64,000 bases of DNA. Source: Williamsia sp. DF01-3. GTDB taxonomy: Bacteria > Actinomycetota > Actinomycetes > Mycobacteriales > Mycobacteriaceae. The translations under genes were made by a program, and so were the position numbers. The notes under the pieces were generated by a model. It searched no databases. It was not told where the DNA came from and saw only the letters and a program-made list of their open reading frames with translations. This document shows positions 1 to 8,415 of this stretch, piece by piece. The stretch's first letter is position 1. Every line of letters starts with the position of its first letter. Location of the stretch: assembly GCF_023051145.1 (NCBI RefSeq), contig NZ_JALKFS010000005.1, forward strand, positions 5,039,733 to 5,103,732, written 5' to 3'.

Positions 1-308
1 GCGGACAATCGGACTCCGAGTCCGGCGAGCACCGCGGCACCCACCGCCGAAGCGGCCATGACCCCGGCCAGGCGCCATATCTCGCCGGTGGCGCCACCTT
101 CGTCGGCGATGTCGACGATCTCCCCGAGGGCTCTCGGCGTGACGAGCCCCAGTGCTGCTGCAGCCGTCATGATTCCGGCGAGCAGCACGAGGGGCCAGAT
201 CTGTTTACGCACCTCGACGCCCAGGTAGCCCATCGTGGTGCGAAAGTTCGCAATCGCGAGTTTCTCCGTCGAGACCTCTGGTGTGGCATCCCCGGTCTTG
301 GCGCTCAT
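1..308 (-). CDS. ABC transporter transmembrane/ATPase subunit, 5' part only
   Basis: This is the N-terminal end (about 102 residues) of a protein that continues beyond the left edge of the window. It begins with ATG at 308, starting MSAKTGDATPEVS. Two hydrophobic stretches follow (around residues 40-55 and 85-100), with TPRALGEIVDI between them, a typical first-helix region of an ABC exporter membrane domain. Its start overlaps the stop of the upstream ABC gene as ATGA, so the two are translationally coupled and probably form a heterodimer. No nucleotide-binding domain is visible because the gene is cut. The upstream partner has a degenerate ATPase domain, so this subunit would be expected to carry the working ATP site. 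The role (siderophore export or import, as in IrtAB-like pairs) is inferred from the IdeR-like boxes upstream of the pair. Confidence 0.75.
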   Translation of the reverse strand, partial: MSAKTGDATPEVSTEKLAIANFRTTMGYLGVEVRKQIWPLVLLAGIMTAAAALGLVTPRALGEIVDIADEGGATGEIWRLAGVMAASAVGAAVLAGLGVRLS

Positions 309-2104
309 CGGCCGGCCCCGGTCGATCCGGCGGGCAGCAGGCCCGCGCCGGCCAGATCGCCCTGGTAGACCAGTGACCCGCCGGAGATGATCACCACGTG
401 TTCGGCCGCTTCGAGGAACGCCGGTGAGTTGGTGAACACCACCGTGCTCAGACCCTCACGGGTGAGGTGGAGCCGCCGCGCGACGGTGGCCTCGGTGACC
501 GAATCCACTGCTGTGGTGGGGTCGTTGAGGATCAGTACCTTCGACTCTGCAGCCAGCGCGCGGGCAAGACCAACACGTTGGCGCTGCCCGCCCGAGAGCA
601 TGCGGCCGGCCTCGCCCACCGGTGTGTCGAGGCCCGCGGGCAACACCTCGACGACGTCGTCGCAGGCGGCCGCGAAGATCGCGCGGGTGACGCGGGAATC
701 ACGGTCAGCGGCATCGTCGTCCACACCGGCCTCGATGTTGTCGAGCACCGAACCCTCGAAGAGATCCGCAGAGTGCGGCACTGCTCGCACCAGCTGATGT
801 ACGACGTCGTGGCCGAGGTCGAACAGGTCCACATCACCGAGCCTCACGACGCCGGACTCGGGTGCCTTCTTGCGCGCGAGAACGGCGACGAGCGCTTCGG
901 TTTCCTCGGGGGCGCAGACAATCGCGACCAATCCCGCCGGGGGCAGTTCGAGGGTCAATCCGGCGACCGGCCCGGCCGTCATGTCGTCGAAGGACAACGG
1001 ACCTTCGGCGTTCCGGACGGACCCGGACTCGATCGCCGATTCGGCCTGCAACACCGACAGCACACGTTTGGCACAGGGAACCGCACTGTTCCAGAGAGCG
1101 CCGAAGTTGGTACCCAGTGCGTTCAGTGGCCCCATCACGAATTGGGTGAGTCCGACGACCGTGATCAATTCGCCGAAGCTGATCTGCCCTTCGACTGCCA
1201 TCAGACCCGCCGCGATTCCCACTCCCACAACAAACAACGCGGAGACCATCTGCATCACGCCGATGTAGGTGCCCTGCGATCCGGCAGCGCGGATTGCACC
1301 GACGCGCGCCCGACTGCTGGCCATCCGGTATCGCCGGCCGGCCTCGGGTTCGGCACCCAGTCCCTTGACGATCCGCAATCCGGCGACCAGATCTGCGGCC
1401 GTGCCCGCTGCGTCGCCGGCGAGTTCTTGTTCGTGCTCGGTCCGCGCCCGCAGTGGTCCACCCGCCAGGTCGAGAATCCACAGGAGCGTCGGCGCCCCGA
1501 GAAGGATCGCCAGCCCGAGCGGCCACGAGATGAACAGCAGGACGGCGCCCGCCACGATGACCGCGGCGAGTTCCCCGACGGGGAAGACGGCGATGAACAC
1601 GGCGCTCGACAGTCGCATCACGTCGGAGGTGGCGATGTTGAGGGAGACGCCCGGCAGTCGTGCCGGGCCGGCCATCCCCCGAGGGTCGAGAAGACGATCG
1701 GTGACCCGCATCCGGAACTGGTGCTCCACCAGACCGTGCGCGTACATCGTCAGACGCTCACCGAACCGCCAGGTGTGCGACAGCAGGAGGAAGACAGCGG
1801 CCAGTGCGACAACCCAGGCGATGAGCGACCCGACATCGCCGGTGGACACCGCGCGGTCGATCGCCATTCCCATGACCACCGGTACCAGCGCTTCCCCGAC
1901 GAAGTGCCCGACCATCAGGATCATGCCCGGCAGCGTGTACTTTCCGGCTCCGAAGATGGTGCGGATGACCAAGGATTTCGGTGTGGTGTAGGCATCGACC
2001 CGGATCTGCTTGCTGCGCACCGGCTCTGCGGGCGGCACGAAGAACACCGGGAGCCGCGAGCCGGTGTCGATCGTGAGCCGATCGGACCGCCCAGAGTTCA
2101 ACAC
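305..2104 (-). CDS. ABC transporter membrane/ATPase subunit with degenerate nucleotide-binding site
   Basis: This 599-residue protein has the half-transporter layout of ABC exporters: six-helix membrane domain (about residues 50-340), then a nucleotide-binding domain. The signature LSGGQRQRVGLARAL is intact near residue 505. The Walker A region is not: where GxxGxGKST is expected the protein reads IVCAPEETEALV. Walker B is also altered, with LILNDPTTAVD in place of the usual LLLDEPTSALD. The subunit is therefore probably the non-catalytic half of a heterodimer with the overlapping downstream gene. The GTG start at 2104 follows AGGA at modest distance; a start slightly inside is possible. Two IdeR-like boxes lie just upstream, suggesting iron repression and a siderophore-related substrate. 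That substrate is an inference. Confidence 0.8.
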   Translation of the reverse strand: MLNSGRSDRLTIDTGSRLPVFFVPPAEPVRSKQIRVDAYTTPKSLVIRTIFGAGKYTLPGMILMVGHFVGEALVPVVMGMAIDRAVSTGDVGSLIAWVVALAAVFLLLSHTWRFGERLTMYAHGLVEHQFRMRVTDRLLDPRGMAGPARLPGVSLNIATSDVMRLSSAVFIAVFPVGELAAVIVAGAVLLFISWPLGLAILLGAPTLLWILDLAGGPLRARTEHEQELAGDAAGTAADLVAGLRIVKGLGAEPEAGRRYRMASSRARVGAIRAAGSQGTYIGVMQMVSALFVVGVGIAAGLMAVEGQISFGELITVVGLTQFVMGPLNALGTNFGALWNSAVPCAKRVLSVLQAESAIESGSVRNAEGPLSFDDMTAGPVAGLTLELPPAGLVAIVCAPEETEALVAVLARKKAPESGVVRLGDVDLFDLGHDVVHQLVRAVPHSADLFEGSVLDNIEAGVDDDAADRDSRVTRAIFAAACDDVVEVLPAGLDTPVGEAGRMLSGGQRQRVGLARALAAESKVLILNDPTTAVDSVTEATVARRLHLTREGLSTVVFTNSPAFLEAAEHVVIISGGSLVYQGDLAGAGLLPAGSTGAGR

Positions 2105-2108
2105 ATGA

Positions 2109-2125
2109 TTAGGCTATCCTACCTT
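2109..2125. promoter_or_regulatory. IdeR/DtxR-like iron box (weak) upstream of ABC exporter pair
   Basis: The stretch TTAGGCTATCCTACCTT resembles the DtxR/IdeR consensus TTAGGTTAGSCTAACCTAA, matching about 12 of 19 positions when extended. It lies four bases upstream of the GTG start of the ABC subunit at 2104, where a bound repressor would block transcription. A second partial match lies 40 bases further upstream. Confidence 0.5.
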
Positions 2126-2157
2126 CGGGCGCCCGAGCGACTCCCCTGTCGAGAATG

Positions 2158-2172
2158 TTAGGTCGCCCTAAG
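2158..2172. promoter_or_regulatory. Second IdeR-like half-palindrome
   Basis: TTAGGTCGCCCTAAG contains the outer arms TTAGG and CCTAA of an IdeR box but with shortened spacing. Its position between the truncated kinase and the ABC exporter suggests a tandem operator with the site at 2109. On its own the match is weak. Confidence 0.35.
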
Positions 2173-2186
2173 TAGCCGCGAGCACC

Positions 2187-3167
2187 CTAGGAACGCCCCA
2201 TCGTCGGCGGCCGTGCCACGTCCACCAGGTTGGCGACCAGCGCAGAGAACTCCTCGATCTGATCGATCACATCCGACCGCAGTTCCGCCATGTCTTCTTC
2301 GGACATCGCCGACGCACCGGGCTTGCTCGCGGCGATCAGCAACTCGAGGTTTGTCCGCAACGAGGTGAGCGGGGTCCGGAGCTCGTGGCCGGCGTCGGCG
2401 ATCAGCTGCGACTGCCGATCACGCGAATCCGACAACGCGGCCAGCATCGTGTTGAACGTGGAGGCGAGCCCGGCCAGCTCATCGTTTCCGGCCACCTGGA
2501 TCGGGCGGAGATCATCGGTTCGGGCGACCCGTTCAGATGCTCGTATCAATCGGTCGACCGGCCGAAGGCCTGCCTGTGCGACCGTTGTGCCCGCCACCCC
2601 GGCCAGGATGGCGCCGCACCCGCCGATGATGCCGAACACCCAGGCGAGCCGGGTCAGCACTGCATGCGTGGAGGTCAGGTCTTTGGAGAGGACCAGCGTG
2701 ACCCCATCGGTGAGCCTCTGGGCAAGAACGCGATGACCGTCGACATTCGACAGCGACGATTCCCGCTTGCCCTCGATCACATCGCGTTGACCGGGCCCGA
2801 TCGGAATGGGACCGGTGCGAACGGTCAGCCCGTTCTGCAGCACGAGTCCGAAGTAGATGCCGCTGTCGCCGTAGCGGATCGTCTGCGCGACCATCTCCAG
2901 TGATGCCTGGTCCTCGACCTCGATCCCCTGGTTCACCCAGGTCGTCACCGACAGAGCCCGCGACTTCAGGTTGTCGTCGACACGTTCGTTCAGCCCGTCG
3001 CTGACCACCAGGTAAGCGGCCAGGGCCATCACCGCGGCGGCCACCGCCACAACCGCCCCTGCCAGCACGGTTATCTGCCATCGCAACGAACGTCGCGGCG
3101 CACGCCCGGCGCCGCGACGACGCACGGCGGTTCGACGCGCGAGGCGACGCAACGGACTGACGATCAC
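2187..3167 (-). pseudogene. MprB-like sensor histidine kinase lacking its ATPase domain
   Basis: The protein has a basic N-terminus, a transmembrane helix near residues 30-55, an extracytoplasmic sensor region, a second helix near 170-190, a HAMP segment (GLRPVDRLIRASERVARTDDL) and a HisKA dimerisation helix with the phosphoacceptor motif GHELRTPLTSLRTN. This order and wording match mycobacterial MprB as I remember it. The frame stops soon after (NLVDVARPPTMGRS), so the N, G1 and G2 boxes of the HATPase_c domain are absent, and no room remains before the ABC gene for them. I chose GTG at 3167 because it gives the MprB-like start VIVSPLRRLARR; an in-frame extension to 3251 is open but runs into the neighbouring promoter. 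It cannot autophosphorylate by itself. It is most likely a remnant left where the iron ABC genes joined, though a regulatory decoy cannot be excluded. No response regulator gene is adjacent. Confidence 0.7.
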
Positions 3168-3258
3168 GATCCCAGTGTGGTCCACGAAGGTAAGAGGGGA
3201 CTGAACCTTTCTCACACGAGGGTCCATCACTGCTTCGGCGGAATAAAACACATCACCC

Positions 3259-3282
3259 CTGGCTTTGGATTACCAAAGCCAG
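3259..3282. promoter_or_regulatory. Perfect 24-bp inverted repeat, putative operator of the SDR gene
   Basis: The arms CTGGCTTTGG and CCAAAGCCAG flank ATTA, a perfect 10-bp palindrome. It sits 28 bases before the SDR start, and more than 90 bases upstream of the kinase start. No run of T follows, so an operator for a dimeric repressor is more likely than a terminator. No regulator gene is adjacent. Confidence 0.5.
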
Positions 3283-3309
3283 ATCCCGACAGCAGAAAAG
3301 AGTACAAAC

Positions 3310-4014
3310 ATGTCCGTCGACTTCGAAGGTGCAGTGGTCCTGGTGACCGGAGCCAACGGCGGCCTGGGCCGCGAGTTCGTGGAGCAGGCACTCGACCGCG
3401 GAGCCGCGAAGGTCTATGCCTCTGCCCGCAGTCCGCGTGACTGGCCCGACAACCGCATCGTCCCCATCACACTCGACGTCACCGACGACCGCTCCATCCG
3501 AGCTGCCGCCGAACTCGCGAGCGACACCACGATCGTGATCAACAACGCCGGAATCCTGGGTGGCGACAACCTGAGCACCACATCGATCGAGACCATCCGC
3601 GCGACCTTTGAGGTCAACTTCTTCGGCGCCATCCAGGTGGTGCGAACATTCGCGCCGGTTCTGGCCGCGAACGGCGGAGGAGCATTCCTCGACGTGCACT
3701 CGGTACTGAGCTGGATCGGGCTCGCCGCGGACTACAGCGCGTCCAAGGCCGCGTTCTGGTCGGCGACCAACTCGTTCCGGATCGAACTCGCGGCGCAGGG
3801 AACGCACGTGATGGGGCTGCACCTCGGTTACACCGACACCCCGATGACCGCCGCGGTGGACGCGGAGAAGAACGATCCCGCCGACATCGTCCGGCTCGCC
3901 TACGACGGGCTCGCGGCCGGCGATTACGAGGTGATCGCCGACGAGATCAGCGCGAACGTCAAGGCCGGCCTGTCGGCCGGCATCGAGACGCTTTATCCGC
4001 AGCTCGCCAACTAG
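3310..4014 (+). CDS. Short-chain dehydrogenase/reductase
   Basis: This 234-residue classical SDR has the cofactor motif TGANGGLG near residue 12, the NNAG motif (INNAGILGG) and the catalytic YSASK motif (DYSASKAAFW) after the conserved Ser of HSVLSW. The start chosen is ATG at 3310 (MSVDFEGAVV), because the SDR fold begins at once; a longer frame from TTG at 3265 would run through the inverted repeat operator. The specific substrate cannot be told from sequence. It converges with the HugZ-like gene, whose stop overlaps its own. The upstream palindrome suggests control by a local-type repressor. Confidence 0.85.
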   Translation: MSVDFEGAVVLVTGANGGLGREFVEQALDRGAAKVYASARSPRDWPDNRIVPITLDVTDDRSIRAAAELASDTTIVINNAGILGGDNLSTTSIETIRATFEVNFFGAIQVVRTFAPVLAANGGGAFLDVHSVLSWIGLAADYSASKAAFWSATNSFRIELAAQGTHVMGLHLGYTDTPMTAAVDAEKNDPADIVRLAYDGLAAGDYEVIADEISANVKAGLSAGIETLYPQLAN

Positions 4015-4811
4015 TGAGCAGCACGCGCGCGGCGTGCGAGTTCCACCGTGGCCGAACGTAATTCGTCGACCGAGTTGATCGGCGATGCGTACCCCGCGCG
4101 GGTGTAGGCCACGCCTCGCGGCGTGGTGACGCGTAGATCGAGTCCGTAGCGGTCGGCGCCGGTGCAGGTCACCTCGGTGGTGTCGGGGAAACCACCGAGT
4201 GTCTGGGCCATGGCGAGCAGGGAGTCGCGGTGGTCGTTGTTGAGGTGGTCGATCGCGCCGGCCGCGTGGGGGATCACCGGGTCGGGTGACGCTGCGGCAT
4301 AGGCCTCGGCGGATGCCGAGTCCATACGGCCGTACCCGCCTACCCACCGCACGCGCTCGACGCGCAACACCCAGAGGGAGAAATCGCTGTAGTCGACGTA
4401 GTACTTCGCAGCGGGCACCCCGTCCAGGTGCGCCTGGCGGGCTGCCGCGTACTCGGCCTCGCTCGGCTTCTCCACATGACCGGCCAGCGTGATGCGGGCG
4501 CTGGCCAACGGGTCTGCCTCGGCGTTGGGCGTCACCACCGCGATGCTGGCCCGGGGATTGCCCGCGAGATTGCGTCCGTGTTCGGCCATGTGCGAGACAC
4601 ATAGAACCGGCGACCCGTCGAGCAGACCGTAGGTGATGAACGACGCCCACGGGTCGCCGTCTGCGGTGAGGCTGGCGAGTGTGCCGATGTTCGTCGACGC
4701 CACGAGCGTTCGTGCTTCCTCTGCCGCGGACGGCCGCGTGGTGTCGGCGATGTCCGCCAGCGGAGGTGGCACAGAGGGAGCGTCGCCGGGGTCACCGTGA
4801 TCGAGAGCCAT
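4011..4811 (-). CDS. HugZ-like haem-utilisation/FMN-fold protein with DUF2470 domain
   Basis: This 266-residue protein joins an N-terminal split-barrel pyridoxamine-phosphate-oxidase-like domain (about residues 30-165, with NIGTLASLTADGDPWASFITYG) to a C-terminal DUF2470 domain (about 180-260, containing IDHLNNDHRDSLLAMAQ). This arrangement is that of HugZ-type proteins, several of which bind or degrade haem; HNDHxD-like histidines in the DUF2470 part are typical. Whether this one has haem oxygenase activity is unproven. It lies near the iron-boxed ABC genes, which is compatible with an iron-acquisition role. The ATG at 4811 is followed by a normal fold start. It converges on the SDR gene. 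Confidence 0.8.
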   Translation of the reverse strand: MALDHGDPGDAPSVPPPLADIADTTRPSAAEEARTLVASTNIGTLASLTADGDPWASFITYGLLDGSPVLCVSHMAEHGRNLAGNPRASIAVVTPNAEADPLASARITLAGHVEKPSEAEYAAARQAHLDGVPAAKYYVDYSDFSLWVLRVERVRWVGGYGRMDSASAEAYAAASPDPVIPHAAGAIDHLNNDHRDSLLAMAQTLGGFPDTTEVTCTGADRYGLDLRVTTPRGVAYTRAGYASPINSVDELRSATVELARRARAAH

Positions 4812-4944
4812 ACGCCGAACGCTACTCGACCGAACCCTGACCGGGTCAACCCTTGATGACCTGCAGCGCTACGCGTTCATTTCCAGACCTCGACTCCGCT
4901 GGGTGGGTGGTGCCGTCCCTCGCCTCACGGCAGACTCGAACGGT

Positions 4945-5904
4945 ATGACAGACGCACCGCTTCCGATGCTTGCCACCCTCGGCACACCACCCGCTGGTTC
5001 CGGCTGGGCATACGAGATGAAGTGGGACGGGCAGAGGGCAATCGCGGTTGTCGACTCGGCCTCGGTGAGCCTCGTCAGCCGCAATGGCAACAACGTCTCC
5101 GGCAGTTTTCCCGAACTCGTCGACGCACTGCCCGAAGCCCTGGCCGGCCACCCGGTTGTGCTCGACGGCGAGATCGTTGCGTTGGATGACACAGGCCGGC
5201 CTTCGTTCGCGCGCCTTCAGCAACGTATGCACGTACTCAAACCGAGCACACAGCTCCGCAAGGACGTGCCCACGACCTTCTACGTGTTCGACGTCCTCGA
5301 GCTCGACGGCGACGATGTAACACGCCTGCCCTACCTCACGCGGCGCCGACTACTTGACGACCTCGGGCTGGAATCGAAACGGGTTCGCGTTCCACCCATC
5401 TGGACCGAGGTCGACGGCGAGACGATGCTCGACATCGCCCGGCAGAACGGACTGGAGGGCGTGGTGGCCAAGAAGACCGATTCGGTGTACAGACCAGGCC
5501 GCAGGTCACCCGCCTGGATCAAGACCCCGCTGCGCAGCAACACCGAAGTGGTTGTCGGCGGGTGGGTTCCAGGGTCTGGCGCCGCTTCGGGTGGAATCGG
5601 CTCGCTGCTCCTGGGCGCTCACAACGCGGACGGCGAACTCGTCTACATCGGCCACGTGGGTACAGGATTCTCTTCTGCGATGCGCCGGGAACTACTCGAA
5701 ATGCTCACCGAGATCGAGACATCGACTCCGCCGTTCGCTCAGACTCCCCCTCGGGCCATCGCAAAAGACGCTCACTGGGTGACGCCGAAGTACGTCGGAG
5801 ATGTCGAGTACCGCGAATTCACCGGCAAACTCCGACATCCCAGCTGGAAAGGACTGCGCGACGACAAGTCGCCCGCCGACGTCGACTGGCCTGGCGACCA
5901 CTGA
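4945..5904 (+). CDS. Stand-alone ATP-dependent DNA ligase (LigC/LigD-ligase-domain type)
   Basis: This 319-residue protein carries the nucleotidyltransferase motifs of ATP-dependent DNA ligases. Motif I is YEMKWDGQR with the adenylated lysine near residue 28. Motif III is FYVFDVLEL, motif IV is EGVVAKK and motif V is WIKTP. A C-terminal OB fold follows (about 200-310, including HVGTGFSSAMRRELLEML). It resembles the ligase domain of mycobacterial LigD without the polymerase and nuclease domains, and the LigC proteins used as backup ligases in end joining or base-excision repair. The ATG at 4945 was chosen because the upstream in-frame segment has no ligase character. No Ku or polymerase gene is adjacent. 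Confidence 0.85.
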   Translation: MTDAPLPMLATLGTPPAGSGWAYEMKWDGQRAIAVVDSASVSLVSRNGNNVSGSFPELVDALPEALAGHPVVLDGEIVALDDTGRPSFARLQQRMHVLKPSTQLRKDVPTTFYVFDVLELDGDDVTRLPYLTRRRLLDDLGLESKRVRVPPIWTEVDGETMLDIARQNGLEGVVAKKTDSVYRPGRRSPAWIKTPLRSNTEVVVGGWVPGSGAASGGIGSLLLGAHNADGELVYIGHVGTGFSSAMRRELLEMLTEIETSTPPFAQTPPRAIAKDAHWVTPKYVGDVEYREFTGKLRHPSWKGLRDDKSPADVDWPGDH

Positions 5905-5918
5905 ACCCCCTACGTCGG

Positions 5919-6041
5919 CTACCCCTGCCGGGCCTTGAACCGCGGGTTCCCCTTGTTGATCACATAGATCTTGCCGCGGCGGCGCACGACCTGCGAGCCG
6001 GGCTGGTTCTTCAACGACTTGAGTGATGCACGAACCTTCAC
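5919..6041 (-). CDS. rpmJ: 50S ribosomal protein L36, cysteine-free (type B) paralogue
   Basis: This 40-residue gene reads from GTG at 6041: it starts [19 protein letters not shown] and ends NPRFKARQG. It is clearly ribosomal protein L36. It has no cysteine, so it is the C-minus form that does not bind zinc. In many bacteria the C-minus paralogues of ribosomal proteins are repressed by Zur and replace the zinc-containing forms when zinc is scarce. A GGAG precedes the start by four bases. A strong Zur-type palindrome lies about 97 bases upstream (6138-6158), with no other gene between. This supports reading the neighbouring palindromes as zinc-responsive rather than iron-responsive. A zinc-binding L36 would be expected elsewhere in the genome. 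Confidence 0.93.
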   Translation of the reverse strand: MKVRASLKSLKNQPGSQVVRRRGKIYVINKGNPRFKARQG

Positions 6042-6137
6042 GATGCTCCAATGTCCAAGCGCGGCAGAGTGTCCTGCTGCGTGCCTTCATACGCGACCGG
6101 CTTTCGGCGCATTCAGGACACTACCGGCTCGACGAGC

Positions 6138-6158
6138 TAATGACAATCATTATCATTA
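6138..6158. promoter_or_regulatory. Zur-type operator upstream of the C-minus L36 gene
   Basis: The 21-bp palindrome has left arm TAATGACAAT, centre C and right arm ATTATCATTA; nine of ten arm positions are complementary. It matches the actinobacterial Zur box style. It lies upstream of the leftward rpmJ gene and just past the stop of the ATPase gene, so rpmJ is the only gene it can naturally control. This is the best of four such sites in the window. Confidence 0.85.
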
Positions 6159-6177
6159 GGTGAAGGGCCGTCGCGGA

Positions 6178-8415
6178 TCAGCGTTTCCGCACCGGGCCAG
6201 GCTGATCGAGCTGGTAGCGGATCAGCCGCGAACTGTTGCCGACAACCGCCACCGAGGACGCGTTGTGCAGCACCGCTGCCAGCACCGGGGACAACGCGCC
6301 ACCGGCACCCACGATCAGCCCGATTGCGTTGACAGCGATGGACATTGCGTAGTTCTGCCTGATCACGTCCAACGCGTGCCCGCCGAGGTCACGCAGGTCG
6401 AGGAGGCGGCCCAGTTCGTCGCCGGACAACGCGACGTCCGCGGTCTCGACGGCGACATCGGTTCCCGCCATACCCATCGCGATACCGATGTCGGCAGCCG
6501 CCAGCGCCGGCGCATCATTTGTGCCGTCCCCGACCATCGCAACGGTGTAACCCTGCTCCTGCAACGAACGGACAGCGGTCATCTTGTCCTCAGGCAGTAC
6601 CTGGGCACGCCATTCGTCGATACCCAGCTCACTCGCGACGGCGGCCGCAGTCTGAGGATGGTCACCGGTGAGCATCACGATTCGCCGGACTCCCGAGTCG
6701 CGGAGTCGCGCAACCACTTCGACAGCTTCCGGCCGCACCTCGTCACGCAGGCTGACCAAACCGACCAGCACCCCGTCCACGGCGAGAAGCAGAGGTGTCT
6801 CGGCTTGCCGCTGGAGTCGGTCGATCCAGGCGAGCGCGTCGTCAGATAAGTCCACGTTCTCCGTTTCCAGCAATGGCTGGTTACCGAGCAACAGGGTGCG
6901 ATCTCCCGCGAACGTACGCATGCCCATTCCCACGACCACCTCGCACTGCTCATGGGCGGGAATCTCGATGTGGCGTTCCTCGGTACTGCGGATCAGCGCC
7001 TCGGCAAGCGGGTGCCTGGAGTGGATCTCCGAGCTGGCCGCAAACGCCAGAACCTGCTCCGGCATCCAATCATCCTGGAAAGAAACGACATTGGTGACCA
7101 CAGGCCGTCCGACCGTGAGCGTGCCGGTCTTGTCGAAGACGATGGCGTCCACCCGGCCTGCCTCTTCCAGGTGGGATCCGCCCTTGATGAGCATCCCGCG
7201 CCGAGCGCCGTTGCCGATCGCAGCGCTGATGGCGGTCGGGGTGGACAGACCGACCGCACACGGACAGGCGACCAGCAACATCGTCATGGCCCTGCGGACA
7301 TCGCGTGTCAGAAGAAGTGTGACGCCGGCCAGGGCGAAGGAGGCGGGCACGAACCTACGTGAGAAGTTCTCGCCGACGGTCTGGATCTGGCCCCGATCCT
7401 CTTGAGCCTGTTCAACTCTCGCGATGATTCGGCCCAAGGCGGTCTCGTGGCCGACCGCAGCGGCGCGAACCACGACCCGCCCCCGCATCACCACCGACCC
7501 GGCGTAGACCCGATCTCCTGCGCTCAGGTTCACCGGAAGATTCTCGCCGGTGATGGCAGACTGGTCGATCACCGCTTCGCCGTCGCAGATGGTGCCGTCG
7601 ACAGGAATCGCAACCTGTTCGTGGACCACCACTTCGTCGCCGATCTGCAGCGAGCCGATGTCCACCGAGACCTCGGTACCGTCGGAGATCCGAACCCAGG
7701 CGGTGTCCTGGCTACCGGCCAGCAGGGCCGAGATCGCCCTGCGGGTACGGCGGAGCGTGAGGTCTTGGAGGTACTCGCCGATGTTCAGGAGCCACAACAC
7801 GGTCAGCGCGACAACGTTCTCACGCAACAACAGGCTGGCGACGGTGGCAGCGGATACCAACGCGTCGGTGCCCGCGGCCTTGCGCCCGCTGAGAGATCGC
7901 AGCGCGCCTTTCAGGAAGGGATACCCGGTGAAGATGGTGACACCGCCGGCCACCAGACGACTGGTGGGACCCAACATCGGCGGTCGCCGGAAGCCATATC
8001 GCCGGACACCCAGGAGAACCAGTGCTGCGCCGCCGACAGTCATCCGCAGGATGTCGCCGTTGTTCACCTCCGCCGAATGAGGGGTGCGTTCCACCGCGGC
8101 GGTCGCCGGCACCTGCGACCCCGACTCCAGCGCCTCGAACACGCCGGCGCGCGGGACCCGACCGGGTGCGTACCAGACCACAACACTCCCGGTGCGGGGG
8201 TAGGCATGCACCGCGCGAACTCCGGCAAGTGCACCGATCGCATCCTCGACGGCCACGGCTCTCGCCGCACTGCCCACGAGCCAGGGCACCGTCAGACGGA
8301 TGCGGCCGGCGGCGTCGGAACGCACCACCACCCGGTCGGAGTGATCGGCCAAGGAGACAGGACTCAGTGTCGCGGCCGGATACCCGATGTCCGCGGTGTC
8401 AACAGCTGCGGTCAT
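6178..8415 (-). CDS. ctpC: CtpC-like P1B-type metal ATPase (Zn/Mn export)
   Basis: This 745-residue protein is a heavy-metal P-type ATPase. An N-terminal HMA-like fold (about 30-100) lacks the CxxC metal motif. Membrane helices follow, with the phosphatase loop SAITGENLP, the CPC motif (VACPCAVGLSTPTA, near residue 384), the phosphorylated aspartate in DKTGTLT (near 427), and the hinge MVGDGTNDAPALAAADIGIAMG. Sequence and neighbourhood match mycobacterial CtpC, which handles Zn and Mn and needs a PacL partner. The partner gene lies directly upstream and its stop overlaps this ATG by one base. Export of zinc beside zinc-uptake genes is puzzling; the pump may supply extracytoplasmic proteins or prevent overload after uptake. 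Substrate assignment is by family, not shown by sequence. Confidence 0.88.
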   Translation of the reverse strand: MTAAVDTADIGYPAATLSPVSLADHSDRVVVRSDAAGRIRLTVPWLVGSAARAVAVEDAIGALAGVRAVHAYPRTGSVVVWYAPGRVPRAGVFEALESGSQVPATAAVERTPHSAEVNNGDILRMTVGGAALVLLGVRRYGFRRPPMLGPTSRLVAGGVTIFTGYPFLKGALRSLSGRKAAGTDALVSAATVASLLLRENVVALTVLWLLNIGEYLQDLTLRRTRRAISALLAGSQDTAWVRISDGTEVSVDIGSLQIGDEVVVHEQVAIPVDGTICDGEAVIDQSAITGENLPVNLSAGDRVYAGSVVMRGRVVVRAAAVGHETALGRIIARVEQAQEDRGQIQTVGENFSRRFVPASFALAGVTLLLTRDVRRAMTMLLVACPCAVGLSTPTAISAAIGNGARRGMLIKGGSHLEEAGRVDAIVFDKTGTLTVGRPVVTNVVSFQDDWMPEQVLAFAASSEIHSRHPLAEALIRSTEERHIEIPAHEQCEVVVGMGMRTFAGDRTLLLGNQPLLETENVDLSDDALAWIDRLQRQAETPLLLAVDGVLVGLVSLRDEVRPEAVEVVARLRDSGVRRIVMLTGDHPQTAAAVASELGIDEWRAQVLPEDKMTAVRSLQEQGYTVAMVGDGTNDAPALAAADIGIAMGMAGTDVAVETADVALSGDELGRLLDLRDLGGHALDVIRQNYAMSIAVNAIGLIVGAGGALSPVLAAVLHNASSVAVVGNSSRLIRYQLDQPGPVRKR

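Noticed and set aside
467-2161. 564-residue open frame opposite the ABC gene
   Set aside because: It is the antisense shadow of a clear ABC transporter in GC-rich DNA, has no family motifs and no ribosome-binding site.
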